Shown here: piece after piece, positions 44,189-55,397 of the stretch
How the letters are laid out: each line of letters opens with the position of its first letter
Position numbering within the stretch: the first letter of the stretch is position 1
Assembly: GCA_028564925.1 (NCBI GenBank)
Contig: CM053031.1
Location: forward strand, 94,205,273-94,269,272
Origin: Lithobates sylvaticus
Taxonomy: Eukaryota; Chordata; Amphibia; Anura; Ranidae
Length of the DNA stretch: 64,000 bases
Reading direction: 5' to 3'
Program-made: the position numbers and the translations under genes
The notes under the pieces: model-generated
Database searches by the model: none
Told to the model about the DNA's origin: nothing
Seen by the model: the letters and a program-made list of their open reading frames with translations, nothing else

Positions 44189-45177
44189 TTAACCGGTTCC
44201 CGACCGGCACACAACGATATACGTCGGCAGAATGGCACGGACAGGCAGGAGGGCATATATATATAAGTCCCTCCTTTAAGCCGTCCGTGCCATCGGGAGC
44301 GCGCGCCGGTCGGGACCCCTGTGAGGCCGCTCACGGGTCCCGCGGACTCGATCGCCGCGGGGACACCCGCGATCGTCTCACGGGAAGGCAGAACGGGGAG
44401 ATGCGCAAATAGACAGCATCTCCCCATTCTGCCTAGCAACTAGTGACGCCGATCTCTGCTCCCTGTGATTGGAGCAGAGATCAGCATTCACTAGCTGACA
44501 GCCACGCCTCCCCCACAGTAAGAAACACACCCCTAGGCATACTTAACCCCTACACTGCCCCCTTGTGGTTAACCCCTTTACTGCCAGTGTCATTTATACA
44601 GGAATCAATGCATTTAAATAGCATTGATTGCTGTATAAATGACAATGGTCCCAAAATGTGTCAAAAATGTCCGATGTGTCCGCCATAATGTCGCAGTCAC
44701 AAAAAAAATCGCTGATCGCCGCTATTACTAATAAAAAAAAAATTATTAATAAAAATGCTATAAAACTATCCCCTATCTAGTAAACGCTATAACTTCTGCG
44801 CAAACCAATCAATAATCGCTTATTGCGATTTTTTTTACCAAAAATATGTAGAAGAATACGCATCGGCCTAAACTGAGGAAAAAAAATGTTTTTTTATATA
44901 TTTTTGGGGGATATTTATTATAGCAAAATATAAAAAATGATGCGTTTTTTTTTCAAAATTGTCGCTCTTTTTTGTTTATAGCGCAAAAAATAAAAACCGC
45001 AGGGGCGATCAAATACCACCAAAAGAAAGCTCTATTTGTGGGGAAAAAAGGACGCCAATTTTGTTTGGGAGCCACGTCGCACGACCGCGCAATTGTCAGT
45101 TAAAGCGACGCAGTGCCGAATCGCAAAAAGGTGCCTGGTCCTTTGGCTGCAAATTGGTCCGGTCTGAAAGTGGTTAA
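44189..45177 (+). mobile_element. TTAA-flanked DNA element, copy E, nested in element I
   Basis: The left end is TTAACCGGTTCCCGACCGGC and the right end is TCTGAAAGTGGTTAA. It holds the full set of conserved blocks (TTTCTGCGCAAACC, ACCACCAAAAGAAAG, GCGACGCAGTGCCG). Confidence 0.8.
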
Positions 45178-45257
45178 AACACCGCTGCACAAATACCGTG
45201 TGACATAAAATATTGCAACAATGGCCATTTTATTCTCTAGATTCTTTGCTAAAAAAA

Positions 45258-45259
45258 AA

Positions 45260-45298
<39 letters not shown>
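45258..45298. repeat. (AT)n microsatellite
   Basis: About 40 bases of alternating A and T, inside element I. Confidence 0.9.
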
Positions 45299-45299
<1 letters not shown>

Positions 45300-45389
45300 G
45301 TTTGGGGGTTTTAAGTAATTTTCTAGCAAAAAATACGGATTTTAACTTGTCAAAAATGTCAGAAATAGGCTTAGTCATGAAAGGGTTAA

Positions 45390-45700
45390 AGGAGGGAGGA
45401 TTGTATTGGGAGCACTGAAGTGTCAGGTGTGACTGTGTGGCAATGGCAAATGGTTTACATAGCTCACGGCATCACGGGTCAGGTAGAGAGAGCGCCCCTT
45501 AGCAGAATTTTGCTAAGGGCCCCAGGGAGGTCAGGATCGGCACTGCCAACATATGACTGTGGTAGCTGCTGGCAGACTTCAGTAAACATCAGCACAACTT
45601 GAAGCTTCATGAGTATAAATGTGTTTTTTTTTTATTTTATTTTTTATAAAGTCCATACTCAGTGTTAACCAATACCAAGCTGGAACTGAAGTGTGCTAAA
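45390..45700. other. No recognisable feature
   Basis: Unique-looking spacer. AAAGCTTCATG near 45700 begins the next repeat. Confidence 0.3.
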
Positions 45701-45976
45701 GCTTCATGTACACTAGCCTATATGAACCACGGCTTTTTCCGCGTTTTTCAGTTTCATGCAGCTGGTGGTCAAAACGTTCCTATCCTGAACGTGATATTTC
45801 CACATTCAGAAGAGGGAGGTTAAAGCTCACCTAAACGCGGAAGCTTCTAAACTCTGCCAAAAGCCTATTGTATACACATAGCCTTTTATGGAAATTAGTT
45901 TAGGAGCTTTGGAGAAAAAAAAAAACCAAAAGCTCCTAAACTCAGGTTTAGGAGCTGCCAGAGTGGGCTATAGCCT
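45700..45976. repeat. Interspersed repeat related to 15964-16196
   Basis: Shares TTCCTATCCTGAACGTG, AGAGGGAGGTT and the inverted pair AGTTTAGGAGCTTTGG / AAAGCTCCTAAACTC with the copy at 16 kb, in the opposite orientation. Confidence 0.45.
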
Positions 45977-45977
45977 A

Positions 45978-46373
45978 AGGCCTTGTTCGCAGCTAAGCAT
46001 TTTTTAGTGCTTTTTGCAGAAATGCTCTACAGTCCATTTAATATGGTTTCCTATGGGACACTTTCCCCTTTTATGCTTTTTTTCAGCTGCTGCGTTTTTG
46101 GAAAGGGTCAGGGACTTTTTTAAACACAAAACGCTGCGTTATCGGGTCAATAGACTTCAATGGAGAAGCTGCAGCAAAGCATGGAGTGCGTTTTTTGCAG
46201 CGATTTTGCCACTATTTGCGTTTTTTAATCTGCCCAACAACAAATCAGCCAAAAGAAAAAAAAAGGATAAAAAACGCAAAAGGCATGAAAAAATTTGGGA
46301 AAAACGCGCGTGCAAAAATGCAAAAAGCACTGCAGAAACAGATCAAAAGCGCATAGGTGTGAACCGAGCCTTA
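45978..46373. mobile_element. MITE of the GGCTC-TTCACA family
   Basis: The left end is TAAGGCCTTGTTCGCAGC and the right end is GGTGTGAACCGAGCCTTA. The interior (GCGTTTTTTGCAGCG, AAACGCTGCGTT) resembles the copy at 15139-15508. Confidence 0.55.
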
Positions 46374-47000
46374 AAGTGGTTGTAAAGCTTAGACATGAAA
46401 TATGAACAAAGCATATACCTCTATAGTGTGTACTTGTCTTAATCCAGAGCACTAAAGCCCCATGCACACGGTCGGAAAATCCGACCACCAAATCCATCGG
46501 ATTTGGTCCGACGGATTTAGTCCGACACTGGTGTTGCATACACATGGTCGGACAAAGTTGTCGGAAAATCCGATCATTCTGAACGTGGTGACGTTTGTTG
46601 CCTACGACGGGACTACGTAGAGGCTAGTAGCCAATAGCTTTGGTCTTGTAATGTGATCTGAGCATGCGTGGCACTTTGTCCGTCGGAATTCGCTACACAC
46701 GATCGGAATTGGTGTGATCGGACTTTGTTGTCGGAAAATCTTTAGAGCAGGAGATACAACTTTGTCCGTCGGACAATCCGATGGAAACTGTCCGATGGTG
46801 CCTACACACGGTCGGAATTTCCGACAACATTGTCCGATAGGACAGAATCCATCGGAAAATCCGACCGTGTGTATGGGGCTTAAGTGTCATTTCTGTATGC
46901 TGCTTCATTCCTCTGTTATCAGCATGAATTACTTCTGACAAATTTTCTCATGACACGAAGAGAAAAAAAAAGCATCTAGAGCAAGAGTGAACACAGTGAA
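46374..47000. mobile_element. TTAAAGTGG-ended MITE split by another MITE, right end unclear
   Basis: It starts CTTAAAGTGGTTGTAAAGC. The sequence after the nested MITE (46884 on) matches the interior of the MITE at 14360-14896 (TTCTGTTATCAGCATGA, ACTTCTGACAA), so the two flanks once were continuous. Confidence 0.5.
46453..46883. mobile_element. AGCCCCATGCACACGG-type MITE with TAA duplication
   Basis: The element 46456-46880 starts AGCCCCATGCACACGGTCGG and ends CCGACCGTGTGTATGGGGCT, with TAA on both sides (46453-46455 and 46881-46883). The interior is largely self-complementary. A sister lies at 50530-50957. Confidence 0.75.
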
Positions 47001-47205
47001 AAGCCAGCAAGAAATTTTAAAGAGCTCTGGACATGTGTTGGCCACACAAACTACTGAGACTTGTACAATCAAGATCAACCTTTAAAAATATGCACAATTT
47101 TGGGGCACACCAGTCTAAAATGTAGTTTGTGACGCAGAGTTCAGTGGTCTGTAGTTTGTGAGGCTGAGTTGCTTTGTACCTGTACCATATTAAAGTCATT
47201 GAGCA
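47000..47205. other. No recognisable feature
   Basis: Short spacer before the minisatellite. TGTAGTTTGTGA occurs twice. Confidence 0.3.
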
Positions 47206-47560
47206 GTATGTAGTGACAGTGCAACCAGTGCACAGTATGTAGTGACAGGACAGTCAGTGAGCAGTATGTAGTGACAGGAAAGGGCAGTATTTCGTTGTAG
47301 GGCTCTATGTAGTAGCAGGGGAGTGACTGAGGAGTATGTAGTAGCAGAGCAATCAGTGAGCAGTATGTAGTGATAGGACAGTCAGCGAGCAGTATGCAGT
47401 GACAGGAGGGTCAGCGAGCAATATGTAGTGACAGGACGGTCAGTGAGCAGTATGCAGTGACAGGACAGTCTGCGAGCAGTATGCAATGACAGGACGGTCA
47501 ACGAGCAATATATAGTGAGAGGACGGTTAGCGAGCACTATGTAGTGACAGTACCCTGTGC
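47206..47560. repeat. Minisatellite, unit about 29 bp (GAGCAGTATGTAGTGACAGG)
   Basis: About twelve degenerate copies of GTCAGTGAGCAGTATGTAGT with GACAGGAC. Confidence 0.9.
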
Positions 47561-47699
47561 TGCCCTGATCTGTGGAGAGGTGACAGGGGCACAGGAGGAG
47601 GACACAGCACGGAGGACACAGCACACTGTTGATGTGGAGAAGTAATTAGATGGTGGACAGAGGAGGAGGCTACTGTGAGGGGGCGAGGCGGACACTATC

Positions 47700-47998
47700 A
47701 TGTTTGCAGCCTCTGTCCACATCCTGTAGTATGTCCACAGCCTCTGTCCAACTCCTGTAGTATGTCCGCAGCCTCTGTCCATCTCCTGTATCATGATCGC
47801 AGCCTCTGTCCACCTCCTGTATCATGATTGCAGACTCTGCCCACCTCCTGTATCATGTTTGTATCCTCTGTCCACCTCCTGTATCATGTTCGTAGCCTCT
47901 GTCCACCTCCTGTATCATGTTCGCAGCCTCTGTCCACCTCCTGTATAATGTCCACAGCCTCTGATCATCTCTTGTCTTTTATCATGTCTGCAGTCTCT
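47700..47998. repeat. Minisatellite, unit about 30 bp (GCAGCCTCTGTCCACCTCCT)
   Basis: About ten copies of GTATCATGTTCGCAGCCTCT with GTCCACCTCCT. The unit is unrelated to that of the array at 47.2 kb. Confidence 0.9.
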
Positions 47999-48605
47999 GA
48001 GGGGGATCCTAGAAAGGAGTCAAGAGTGGGAGCGCCGCCGGGATAGGGGTTACGGGAAGAGACAGACATGTGTGGACTGTGGAGAGGAGACTATAGAATA
48101 AAAACAGAGCCGCCAATTGGAGCCGTCTGACTGAGCCCTGCACGGTGCACCTGACAGGAGGTCAGTGACAGCGCCACCAGGCCAGTCTGAGGGGGGTCAC
48201 TGATTTAAGGGGGGAGTGAATACAATAATGTAAGGGTGCACTGATATAAAGGTTCCCCCACCCTATATCATGTAAATTGAGAAATATGTTTTTTGATTTT
48301 TGTTTAACTTAAACACATTGCTAATAGCACTAGCTATGTGTTTATAGTTCAAATATTGATATTTGCACTGTTTAGCACTAAAACCAGTAATTTTAGGTAC
48401 TTTTTTGCAGTGCCAGTAAAGAATGTGGATCTGTCAGTAAATGTCATGATTTTTTGCCAGTAAAAAAATTGCAGTTTGTAAATTTTGGCATTCTGCCAGT
48501 AAATTTCACTTCGGAGGGGGGGTTGACAACACTGGTGCAGTCCCCTGCACACACACCCTAACAGGTCACACAGGCTATTGTAGAATGTGCAATCCCCAGA
48601 CTCCC
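47999..48605. other. No recognisable gene; possible old repeat
   Basis: Low-complexity mixture without clear ends. Nothing supported. Confidence 0.3.
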
Positions 48606-48841
48606 CATTGTGTGCTCATGGTCATCATTATGATGATCACAGCACAGCAGGTGCTCTATGGCTCTGTCAATGTAACATGCTGTTGGGTGCTGATTTTCTT
48701 AATTTATGGCTGTAATATGTGTTACAGACTATAACACAGCACAGCCGTAACAAAGTCAGCACCCAACAGCATGTTACATTGACAGAGCCGTAGAGAACCT
48801 GCTGTGATCATCATAATGATGATGACCATGAGCACATAGTG
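48606..48841. repeat. Long palindrome with arms of about 100 bp
   Basis: The left arm has GTGCTCATGGTCATCAT, ATGATGATCACAGCA and GGCTCTGTCAATGTAACATG. The right arm has their inverse complements (CATGTTACATTGACAGAGCC and so on) up to ATGAGCACATAGTG. The arms differ by a few substitutions and small gaps, with a short loop near 48720. It would fold into a long hairpin. Probably a foldback or MITE element. Confidence 0.85.
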
Positions 48842-49298
48842 TGATGCTACTTTACACATGTGATGGGGAGGGACAGTAAAAACACACAGCAAAGCTGCAT
48901 TTTTACCACCCCCGAACCACTCCCCTTTGATAACCTTTTACCCAAGCTTTGCAATTAGGTCTGCCTGTCAGTTTTTCATGCGGTCCTGATTGAAAGCTCT
49001 ATGTCTCCAGGAGTCCAGATATGAATTGACTTGTGTGCATTTTGATCCGCCTACCTCGGTGTCCATTCAGGTAAAAAAACTGACCCGCCTCGTGACAGTG
49101 TGGGGTCAGGGGCGGAGCCAGGGGTAGGGTTGTGGGAGGGGTCAAGGGGGACCCCGTCAGGTAGGCTGTATGGGCACCATGATTTCTAACAGTGGCCCTG
49201 CATATATGTGTGTAAGGGTAGCATCACGGAACACCCAGAGCCCTTCTAACATATGACCATAAGGTATGTAACATGCAGATTGTCGGGAGGTCAGACTA
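48842..49298. other. No recognisable feature
   Basis: Nothing supported on either strand. Confidence 0.3.
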
Positions 49299-49726
49299 AT
49301 GTCGCGTACACACGAGAAGTTTTTCCGTCAGAAAAATCTTGGATGGTTTTTCCGACGGAATTCCACTTAAGCTTGGCTTGTATACACACAGTCACACAAA
49401 AGTTCGCTGAACTTTCGACCATCAAGAACGTGGTGACGTACAACACTACGACGAGCCGAGAAAATGAAGTTCACTGCTTCCAAGCATGCGCCAAATTGTT
49501 TCCGAGCATGCGTAGGAATTCTGCGCGTTAGAATTGGTACAGACGATCGGAACTTCCGATCGAAACTTTTTCCGACCGAAAAATTGAGAACCTGCTCTCA
49601 ATCTTTTGCTGGCTGGAATTCCGCCAGCAAAAGTCAGATGGAGCATACACACAGTCTCATTTTCTGACCAAAAGCTCTCATCAGACTTTTGCTGGCGTAA
49701 TTTCCAATCGTCTGTACGCGGCATAT
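49299..49726. mobile_element. TGTCGCGTACACACG-type MITE
   Basis: The left end is ATGTCGCGTACACACGAGAAG and the right end is ATCGTCTGTACGCGGCATA, inverted with changes. The interior pairs around GTTCGCTGAACTTTCG and TTTTGCTGGCGGAATT. Same family as 3563-3800 and the partial copy at 54905-55122. Confidence 0.65.
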
Positions 49727-49739
49727 GTGTGAGAAGACC

Positions 49740-50528
49740 GCCTCCAAAAATGTCACCGCTGGACTGGGGATACCCAGGGCACCAAAAAATTGCAGACAGG
49801 ATACAGAGTGTGCTCCATTCCCCAAGCCCCACGGTGCTGAATTTTAATGTCTTGCATGTGGAACAGCAAGTCTGCCCTGATCCTTCCCAAATTGTAGTGT
49901 GGATAAACTGATTCTGGATGTCTTATACCATAACAACGCTCTGAACTGAGAGTCAATTTGGGAGAACCATTTATGTGGTATCCATATAGGTGAATTGTGA
50001 AACACATATAGTAGCTGGGGAGCCCACACCATCTTAATAAGGTTAACCCTTCCAACCACTGACAATGGCCCTGAGTTTGGCCCAGGCACTTAGTTCGAAA
50101 ACTATGAAGTAATGGTAACAGATTCAGCTCAATATACTGCAGAGGATCTGGGGTGATTTGTATACCTAGGTATCTGAATGAGGACACTATTTTAGCCGGC
50201 ACACTCTGGAACCAAGACCGAAATCGGGTCCAGCGGCATCAAAACTGATTTGCTCCAGTTAATAGAGAAACCAGATAACCTACCAAAGTGGTTAATCTGC
50301 ATCATAACATTCTGCAGGGAGTTCTGGGTATCCCCAATGTAGAGTAATGTGTCGTCTGCATATAATGAGATGACATCCTCCCTAGGGTTGCGAATGAACC
50401 CAGTAATACCCTGGGATGCACGGGCATGGACGACCAATGGCTCTGGTGCCAGGGCAAACAGCAGGGGCGACAAAAGGCACCCCTGCCGAGTGCCCCTATG
50501 AAGTGGGAAAGAATCCCCATTCACTCTA
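49740..50528 (-). mobile_element. Tx1/L1-like LINE fragment, RT palm region
   Basis: Read on the minus strand from 50524: FPLHRGTRQGCLLSPLLFAL, then the catalytic ISLYADDTLLY (about 50370), FGRLSGFSINWSKS, SFRYLGIQIT (about 50180) and part of the thumb. This is the L1/Tx1 type of RT. The frame changes about twice downstream. It is cut at 50528 by the MITE at 50530, and the endonuclease half is missing. Confidence 0.8.
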
Positions 50529-50529
50529 A

Positions 50530-50957
50530 AGCCCCATACACACGGTAGGATTTTCGCATGGATTCTGTCCGATCGGACAATGTTGTCGAAAAATCCGACC
50601 GTGTGTATGCACCATCGGACAGTGTACGTCAGATTGTCCGACGGACAAAGTCCTATCTCCTGCTGGATAGATTTTTGGACAACAAGGTCCGATCACACCA
50701 AATCCGATCGTGTGTATGGTAGTCCGACCGGACAAAGTGCTACGCATGCTCAGATCACATTACAAGACCAAAGCTATTGGCTACTAGCCTCTACGTAGTC
50801 CCGTCGTAGGCAACAAACGTCACCACTTTCAGAATGATCGGATTTTCCGACAACTTTGTCCGACCGTTTGTACGCAAAACCAACATCAGACAAAGTATGA
50901 CGGACATGGTCTGACGGACCTGGTCCTCGGATAATCCGCGCGTGTGTATGGGGCTTT
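50530..50957. mobile_element. AGCCCCATACACACGG-type MITE
   Basis: It starts AAAGCCCCATACACACGGTAG and ends GCGTGTGTATGGGGCTTT. Sister of 46456-46880 with the same interior (CCTCTACGTAGTCCCGTCG). It interrupts the Tx1-like LINE. Confidence 0.7.
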
Positions 50958-51180
50958 AAGCCTCGTACACACGGTCTGATTGTTGGATGACCGAGCGTCA
51001 GATTTTTGTCAAAAGGCGTGTGCAGGATTTTGTCTAGCATACTAACGGTACGCAAATTGTCGTTTGACAAACACGAACGTAGTGACGTACTACGAGAGTA
51101 TAAAGAGGAAGTTAATTTCTCAAGCGCCACCCTTTGGGCTCCTTCTGCTAATTTTGTGTTAGTAGAAGTTTGGTGAGTGT
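50958..51180. repeat. Left part of another GTACACACGG repeat
   Basis: It starts AGCCTCGTACACACGGTCTG immediately after the preceding MITE. No matching right end was found. The 51181-51560 stretch that follows holds nothing clear apart from a hairpin GTTCCACCC/GGGTGGAAC at about 51504-51530. Confidence 0.4.
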
Positions 51181-51560
51181 TGATTCGTGACTTTCAGATA
51201 ATTTCTGAGCAACCAGCCATGTTGCGAAATAAGAGGAGAGAATGTGCGGTTATTGGGCTAGGAGTCATTGCTTTGACCCAAGTCCTTCCCTGGAACAGGA
51301 GGAACTACAAGCCAACAGCTGCAAAGGATGTCAGTGCTTGTAGTTCATTCACAAACAGAGATGTATGAATGCATGAAGTGGCCAGGTGGTCATAGCTACG
51401 CACGACCGTGCTGATTTAAAAAAGTGAACTTCTCCCTGTACTGCTGTCACAGGAAGGGGAAGGGAAATCGAGCAGCATCTGCAGCATTGGTAACATGCTT
51501 CATGTTCCACCCCAAAAATGGGTGGAACATGTAACATGTTCCTAAAGGTGAACTTATCCT

Positions 51561-52567
51561 TTAACCACTTCAGCCCCGGACCAATTGGCAGCCAAAGGAC
51601 CAGGCCCCTTTTTGCGATTCGGCACTGCGTTGCTTTAACTGACAATTGCGCGGTCGTGCGACGTGGCTCCAAAACAAAATTGGCGTCCTTTTTTTCCCAC
51701 AAACAGAGCTTTCTTTTGGTGGTATTTGATCGCCCCTGCGGTTTTTATTTTTTGCGCTATAAACAAAAATAGAGCGACAATTTTGAAAAAAATGCAATAT
51801 TTTTTGCTTTTTGCTATAATAAATATCCCCAAAAAATATATAAAAAAAACGTTTTTTTTCCTCAGTTTCGGCCGATACGTATTCTTCTACATATTTTTGG
51901 TAAAAAAAATCGCAATTAGCGATTATTGATCGGTTTGCGCAAAAGTTATAGCGTTTACAAAATAGGGGATAGTTTTATAGCATTTTTATTAATATTTTTT
52001 TTTTTTACTAGTAATGGCGGCGATCAGCGATTTTTATTGTGACTGCGACATTATGGCGGACACATCGGACATTTTTGACACATTTTTGGGACCATTGTCA
52101 TTTATACAGCAATCAATGCTATTTAAATGCATTGATTCATGTACAAATGACAGTTGTAGTGAAGGGGTTAACCACTAGGGGGAGGGGAGGGGTTATGGGC
52201 TGTGACATGTGTGTTTTTTTTTACGTTAGGTGGCGGGGCTGACGTCTGACGTCATTGATTGGCTTTCCCGATGACCGGGAACAGCCAATCAATGACAGGC
52301 AGAGTAGGAAGCGCGGGGAGAGGTTTGTTTACACATACCTCTCCCCGTTCTTCAGCTCCGTAACCCGATCGCGGGACACCAGCGGCGATCGGTCCGCTGG
52401 TCCCGCGGCCGGGGTCACGGAGCTCCCGACCGGGTCGCGAGCGCGCCGCTGGCTGCGCGCGCGACCCACGGGCAGGCATTTATAGGATCACGTACCCATA
52501 CGTGATTTCGCCTGCCCGTGCCATTTTGCCGCAGTATATCTGCGTTAGGCGGTCGGGAAGCGGTTAA
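51561..52567 (-). mobile_element. TTAA-flanked DNA element, copy F
   Basis: It starts TTAACCACTTCAGCCCCGG and ends GGTCGGGAAGCGGTTAA. The conserved blocks are in reverse order to copy A. The right half is very GC-rich (52300-52550) with paired segments. Confidence 0.8.
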
Positions 52568-53197
52568 GGAGAAGTAGGGCCAAATCTCTTTTGGTAGGTT
52601 ATAGAAATGCACTTAGTTCTGCTCTCCTGTGACCCAGATTCAGCCGACAGCGGGCTAAAGTCAGCTGACGTCACTCAGTCCATATAGATTCTGGAGGGAA
52701 CTGGACTTTAATGTCGGAATCCATCCAGATGACTGACCGTCAGCTGGATCAGCCTCTCTGCATGTTGTTTAGAGCCTGAGCCAGACACTCCAGGGCCCCT
52801 TTACAGCCTGGCGTCCCACTGATAGTCACCGGCACTCTGTTCTCAGAAGACCGAGAACTAAACGATTAGCGGTGTTTAGTTGCTCAGTGCTCAGTCTTGG
52901 AAGTGGTGGGGAACACGTGCAGCTAGGTGAGTATGATTGTGTCTTTTTTTTTTATCCCAACCTTCTTTTTTAAACTCAGAATTTGCAATTTTTTTCAATG
53001 AAATCCAATTAAAAAAATGTATAAAACATTTATAAATAGACTCCGAGGTGTCTACACTACAATATGTTACAATATTGATTATTTGAAATGATAATAGGTG
53101 ATTTTATGATATTTGAGGTTTTCCAAAAAATGTGATACGGCTGTTAGTTTTCCAAGATTTGTCATTAAAAAAATGTTATCTGGTAACATTGTGTAAA
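52568..53197. other. No recognisable gene; possible old repeat
   Basis: CAGCCGACAGCGGGCTAAAGTCAG-like sequence near 52640 may be a repeat fragment, but no ends were identified. Confidence 0.3.
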
Positions 53198-53397
53198 TAC
53201 AGAGGATATAAAAAGTCTACACACCCCTGTTAAAATGTCAGGTGTCTGTGATGTAAAAAAATGAGACAAAGATAAATCATTTCAGATCTTTTTCCACCTT
53301 CAATGTGACCTAAACTAAAATATTTTAGGTGGAGGAAAGTAAAAATAAAAATAAAAAAAATATTATATTATGGTTACATAAGTGTGTACACCCTTAA
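53198..53397 (-). mobile_element. Tc1-like transposon, left inverted-repeat end
   Basis: AGAGGATATAAAAAGTCTAC, ACACCCCTGTTAAAATGTCA and GTGATGTAAAAAAATGAGAC form the typical long terminal repeat of a second Tc1 family, different from that at 23.3 kb. A mirrored internal stretch (TTTTCCACCTT / TTTTAGGTGGAGG) follows. It stops at CACCCTTAA at 53397. The continuation, ACTAATACTTTGTTGAAGCA, is at 63292. Confidence 0.75.
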
Positions 53398-54013
53398 CTA
53401 CTTGCCGACTCGGGCTATAGCCAAATGACGGCTCCAGCACGGCCGGATAATTCTGGGAGGGCGTACAATGACATCCTCCCAGACTCGTGCTTCCCGCGTT
53501 CCCCTTTACCGCATCACGGATCAAGGACAGCGGTCCTTTACCACGTGATCGCACCGTCCAATGACGGCGTGATCACTTGTCAGCAAACCGGCGCATGTCT
53601 GGTTCAGCTCCTGCCTCTCCTCGCACGCTGTACATAGCAATCGGTACAGCATGCTAGGAGAGGAGGGGGACTGCAGCAGCACTCACCCCTGCCTCATTCT
53701 AGCCCATCTGTGCCTAATTCATGCCCATATGTGCCTCATCCATGACACATCAATGCCTCATCGGTGCTCATCCATGCCACATTCGTGCTTCGTCCGTGCC
53801 ACATCTATGCCTTATCTGTGGCACATCTGGCCACATCATTTCTCATCCATGCCACATCAGTGCCGCTACAGTGCCTCTCAGTGCCCTACAGTGCCTCACA
53901 AAAGTCTAATAGGTAGTCAGGAAATTAAATTTGTAATTTTATGTCCCTAGAGCACCTGACGGGATCCCTGAATTTTGGGCCTCTGTATGTGGTCAGGCTG
54001 TGTAAAAGTCCCA
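53394..54013 (+). mobile_element. TTAA-flanked DNA element, copy G, left part
   Basis: It starts TTAACTACTTGCCGACTCGG, matching the inverse of the right end of copy B. It has a GC-rich head, then TGCCTCATCC/TGCCACATC short repeats (53690-53900), and TGTGTAAAAGTCCCACA at 53999-54015, after which it is interrupted. The right part is at 63050-63291. Confidence 0.65.
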
Positions 54014-54905
54014 CACGGAGGATGCTGGGACTGTGACATCACAGGGGGCGGGGTCACCATGTGACATGAGCATGTGACCCTGTCCCCATGTCCCTATATA
54101 AGTCCCAGCACAGCGCGGCTTTGCCATTCCGGCCAGAGAGAGCGACGTGTCAACATCGGAAGAAGAAGAAGGAAAACGACGACCGCCGCAAGAACAGAAG
54201 AGACCCCGGAAGGCCCCCCGAAGGCGGATCGAGACCCCCAGACGACGGCGGCGACGACGAAGAAGGTAGCCGGACTTCTCCGCTCGGTAAAAGAGCTTGG
54301 TAAATGGCGGAGGAGTCCGGCGAGAAGACCCCCAAGACGGAAGAAGACCCCCGGAGCAGAAATATTTTTTCAAAAGTGTGTGTGTTTTTTTACTTTACAT
54401 TTTACACCTTAGGTGAATGGGACATCGTACCCCATACTCATTCAGATAGGGTGGGGGGTCGGGATCTGGGGCCCCCTTATAAAAGGGGGCTCCCAGATTC
54501 CGATAAGCCCCCGCCCGCAGACCCCGACAACCAACGGCCAGGGTTGTCGGGAAGAGGCCCTTGTCCTCATCAACATGGGGACAAGGTGCTTTGGGGTGGG
54601 GGGGCCGCACGGCCCCCCTTTCCCCAGGGCACCCCACATGTTGAGGGCACGCGGCCTGGTACGGCTCAGGAGGAGGGGGCGCTCGTTCGTCCCCACCCCT
54701 TTCCTGGCCGGCCAGGCTGCGTGCTCGGATAAGGGTCTGAGATGGATTTGGGGGGAACCCCCACGCCGTTTTTCGGCGTGGGGAGTCCCTTTAAATCCAT
54801 GCCAGGTGACGGAGCTAGCGCGCGGCATTTACTGCCTACGCTAGCTACGTAACCTGAAGTCACGTGCGAAATGAACGGACTTGGCGATGAGCGGCGAGTC
54901 CGTTC
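54014..54905 (+). repeat. GC-rich interspersed repeat with TATA-bearing start and hairpin chain
   Basis: A GC box (GGGGGCGGGG, about 54045) and CCTATATAAGTC (about 54093-54104) form a promoter-like start, followed by purine-rich sequence. From 54465 on come serial hairpins: CCCCCTTATAAAAGGGGG; GACAACC...GGTTGTC; CCTTGTCC...GGGGACAAGG; and CCCCACGCC...GGCGTGGGG. No family motif in the translations. I believe this is a multicopy frog repeat, but that is from memory, not from this window. Confidence 0.45.
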
Positions 54906-55122
54906 ATTTAAAAAGTCCGGCGGACTAGCCTACTAACGGCGGGATTGTCCGCCGGACTGCCAAGTCCAGCGGATAATTTTAAAACCAAACTTAAAACTTT
55001 GGTCCACCGGACTTTGGCGCCAAAAAGTCCGCCGACGCCCACACACGAGGGGATTGTCCGCTGGACTTGAGTCCAGAGGATAATCCCGTGGGATTGTCCC
55101 TTCGTGTGTACGCGGCATAAGG
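54906..55122. repeat. Partial GTACACACGA-type MITE
   Basis: AAAGTCCGGCGGACTAGCC at the left, and GGGATTGTCCCTTCGTGTGT followed by ACGCGGCATA at the right. Same right terminus as 49299-49726. Confidence 0.45.
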
Positions 55123-55124
55123 GC

Positions 55125-55386
55125 CAGTTCACACCAGACGCAGTTCCGTTCAGTTCCGTGTGCTTTTTTTCTGCACTAAAAATGCATGCACAGTGTTTTC
55201 AATGTATTCCAATGGCTCTAGTTCACACCATGCAGTCAGTTTCCAGTCAGTTTCTGCACCGGAAACTGACTGCATGGTGTGAACTAGAACCATTGGAATA
55301 CATTAAAAGCACTGTGCATGCATTTTGTGCAGAAAAAAAGCACACGGAACTGAGCGGAACTGCGTCTGGTGTGAACTGGCACTAAA
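55125..55386. mobile_element. GCCAGTTCACACC-type MITE, copy 1
   Basis: It starts GGGCCAGTTCACACCAGACG and ends CTGGTGTGAACTGGC, nearly palindromic over its whole length (GCATGCACAGTG and CACTGTGCATGC; TTCCAATGG and CCATTGGAA). Confidence 0.8.
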
Positions 55387-55397
55387 ACTTTCAATGC

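Larger units (their letters stand above)
42590..45389. mobile_element. TTAA-flanked element I with palindromic core and nested TTAA element
   Basis: The ends are TTAACCCTTTCACTGTCAGG and CATGAAAGGGTTAA. It is a different family from copies A-G but shares the TTAA target. Inside are a long palindrome (about 42785-43695), then ACACATGTGAGATATCGTCG, and a nested TTAA element at 44189-45177. An (AT)n run follows at 45258-45298. Without the nested element it is about 1.8 kb. No transposase frame. Confidence 0.7.

Noticed and set aside
47206-47998. CRISPR-like array of 29-30 bp repeats
   Set aside because: Units are directly adjacent without unique spacers and are degenerate. They are eukaryotic minisatellites.
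54304-54844. Overlapping frames of about 140 codons on both strands in GC-rich DNA
   Set aside because: Stop-poor because of base composition. The stretch is a hairpin-rich repeat and the translations show no motif.
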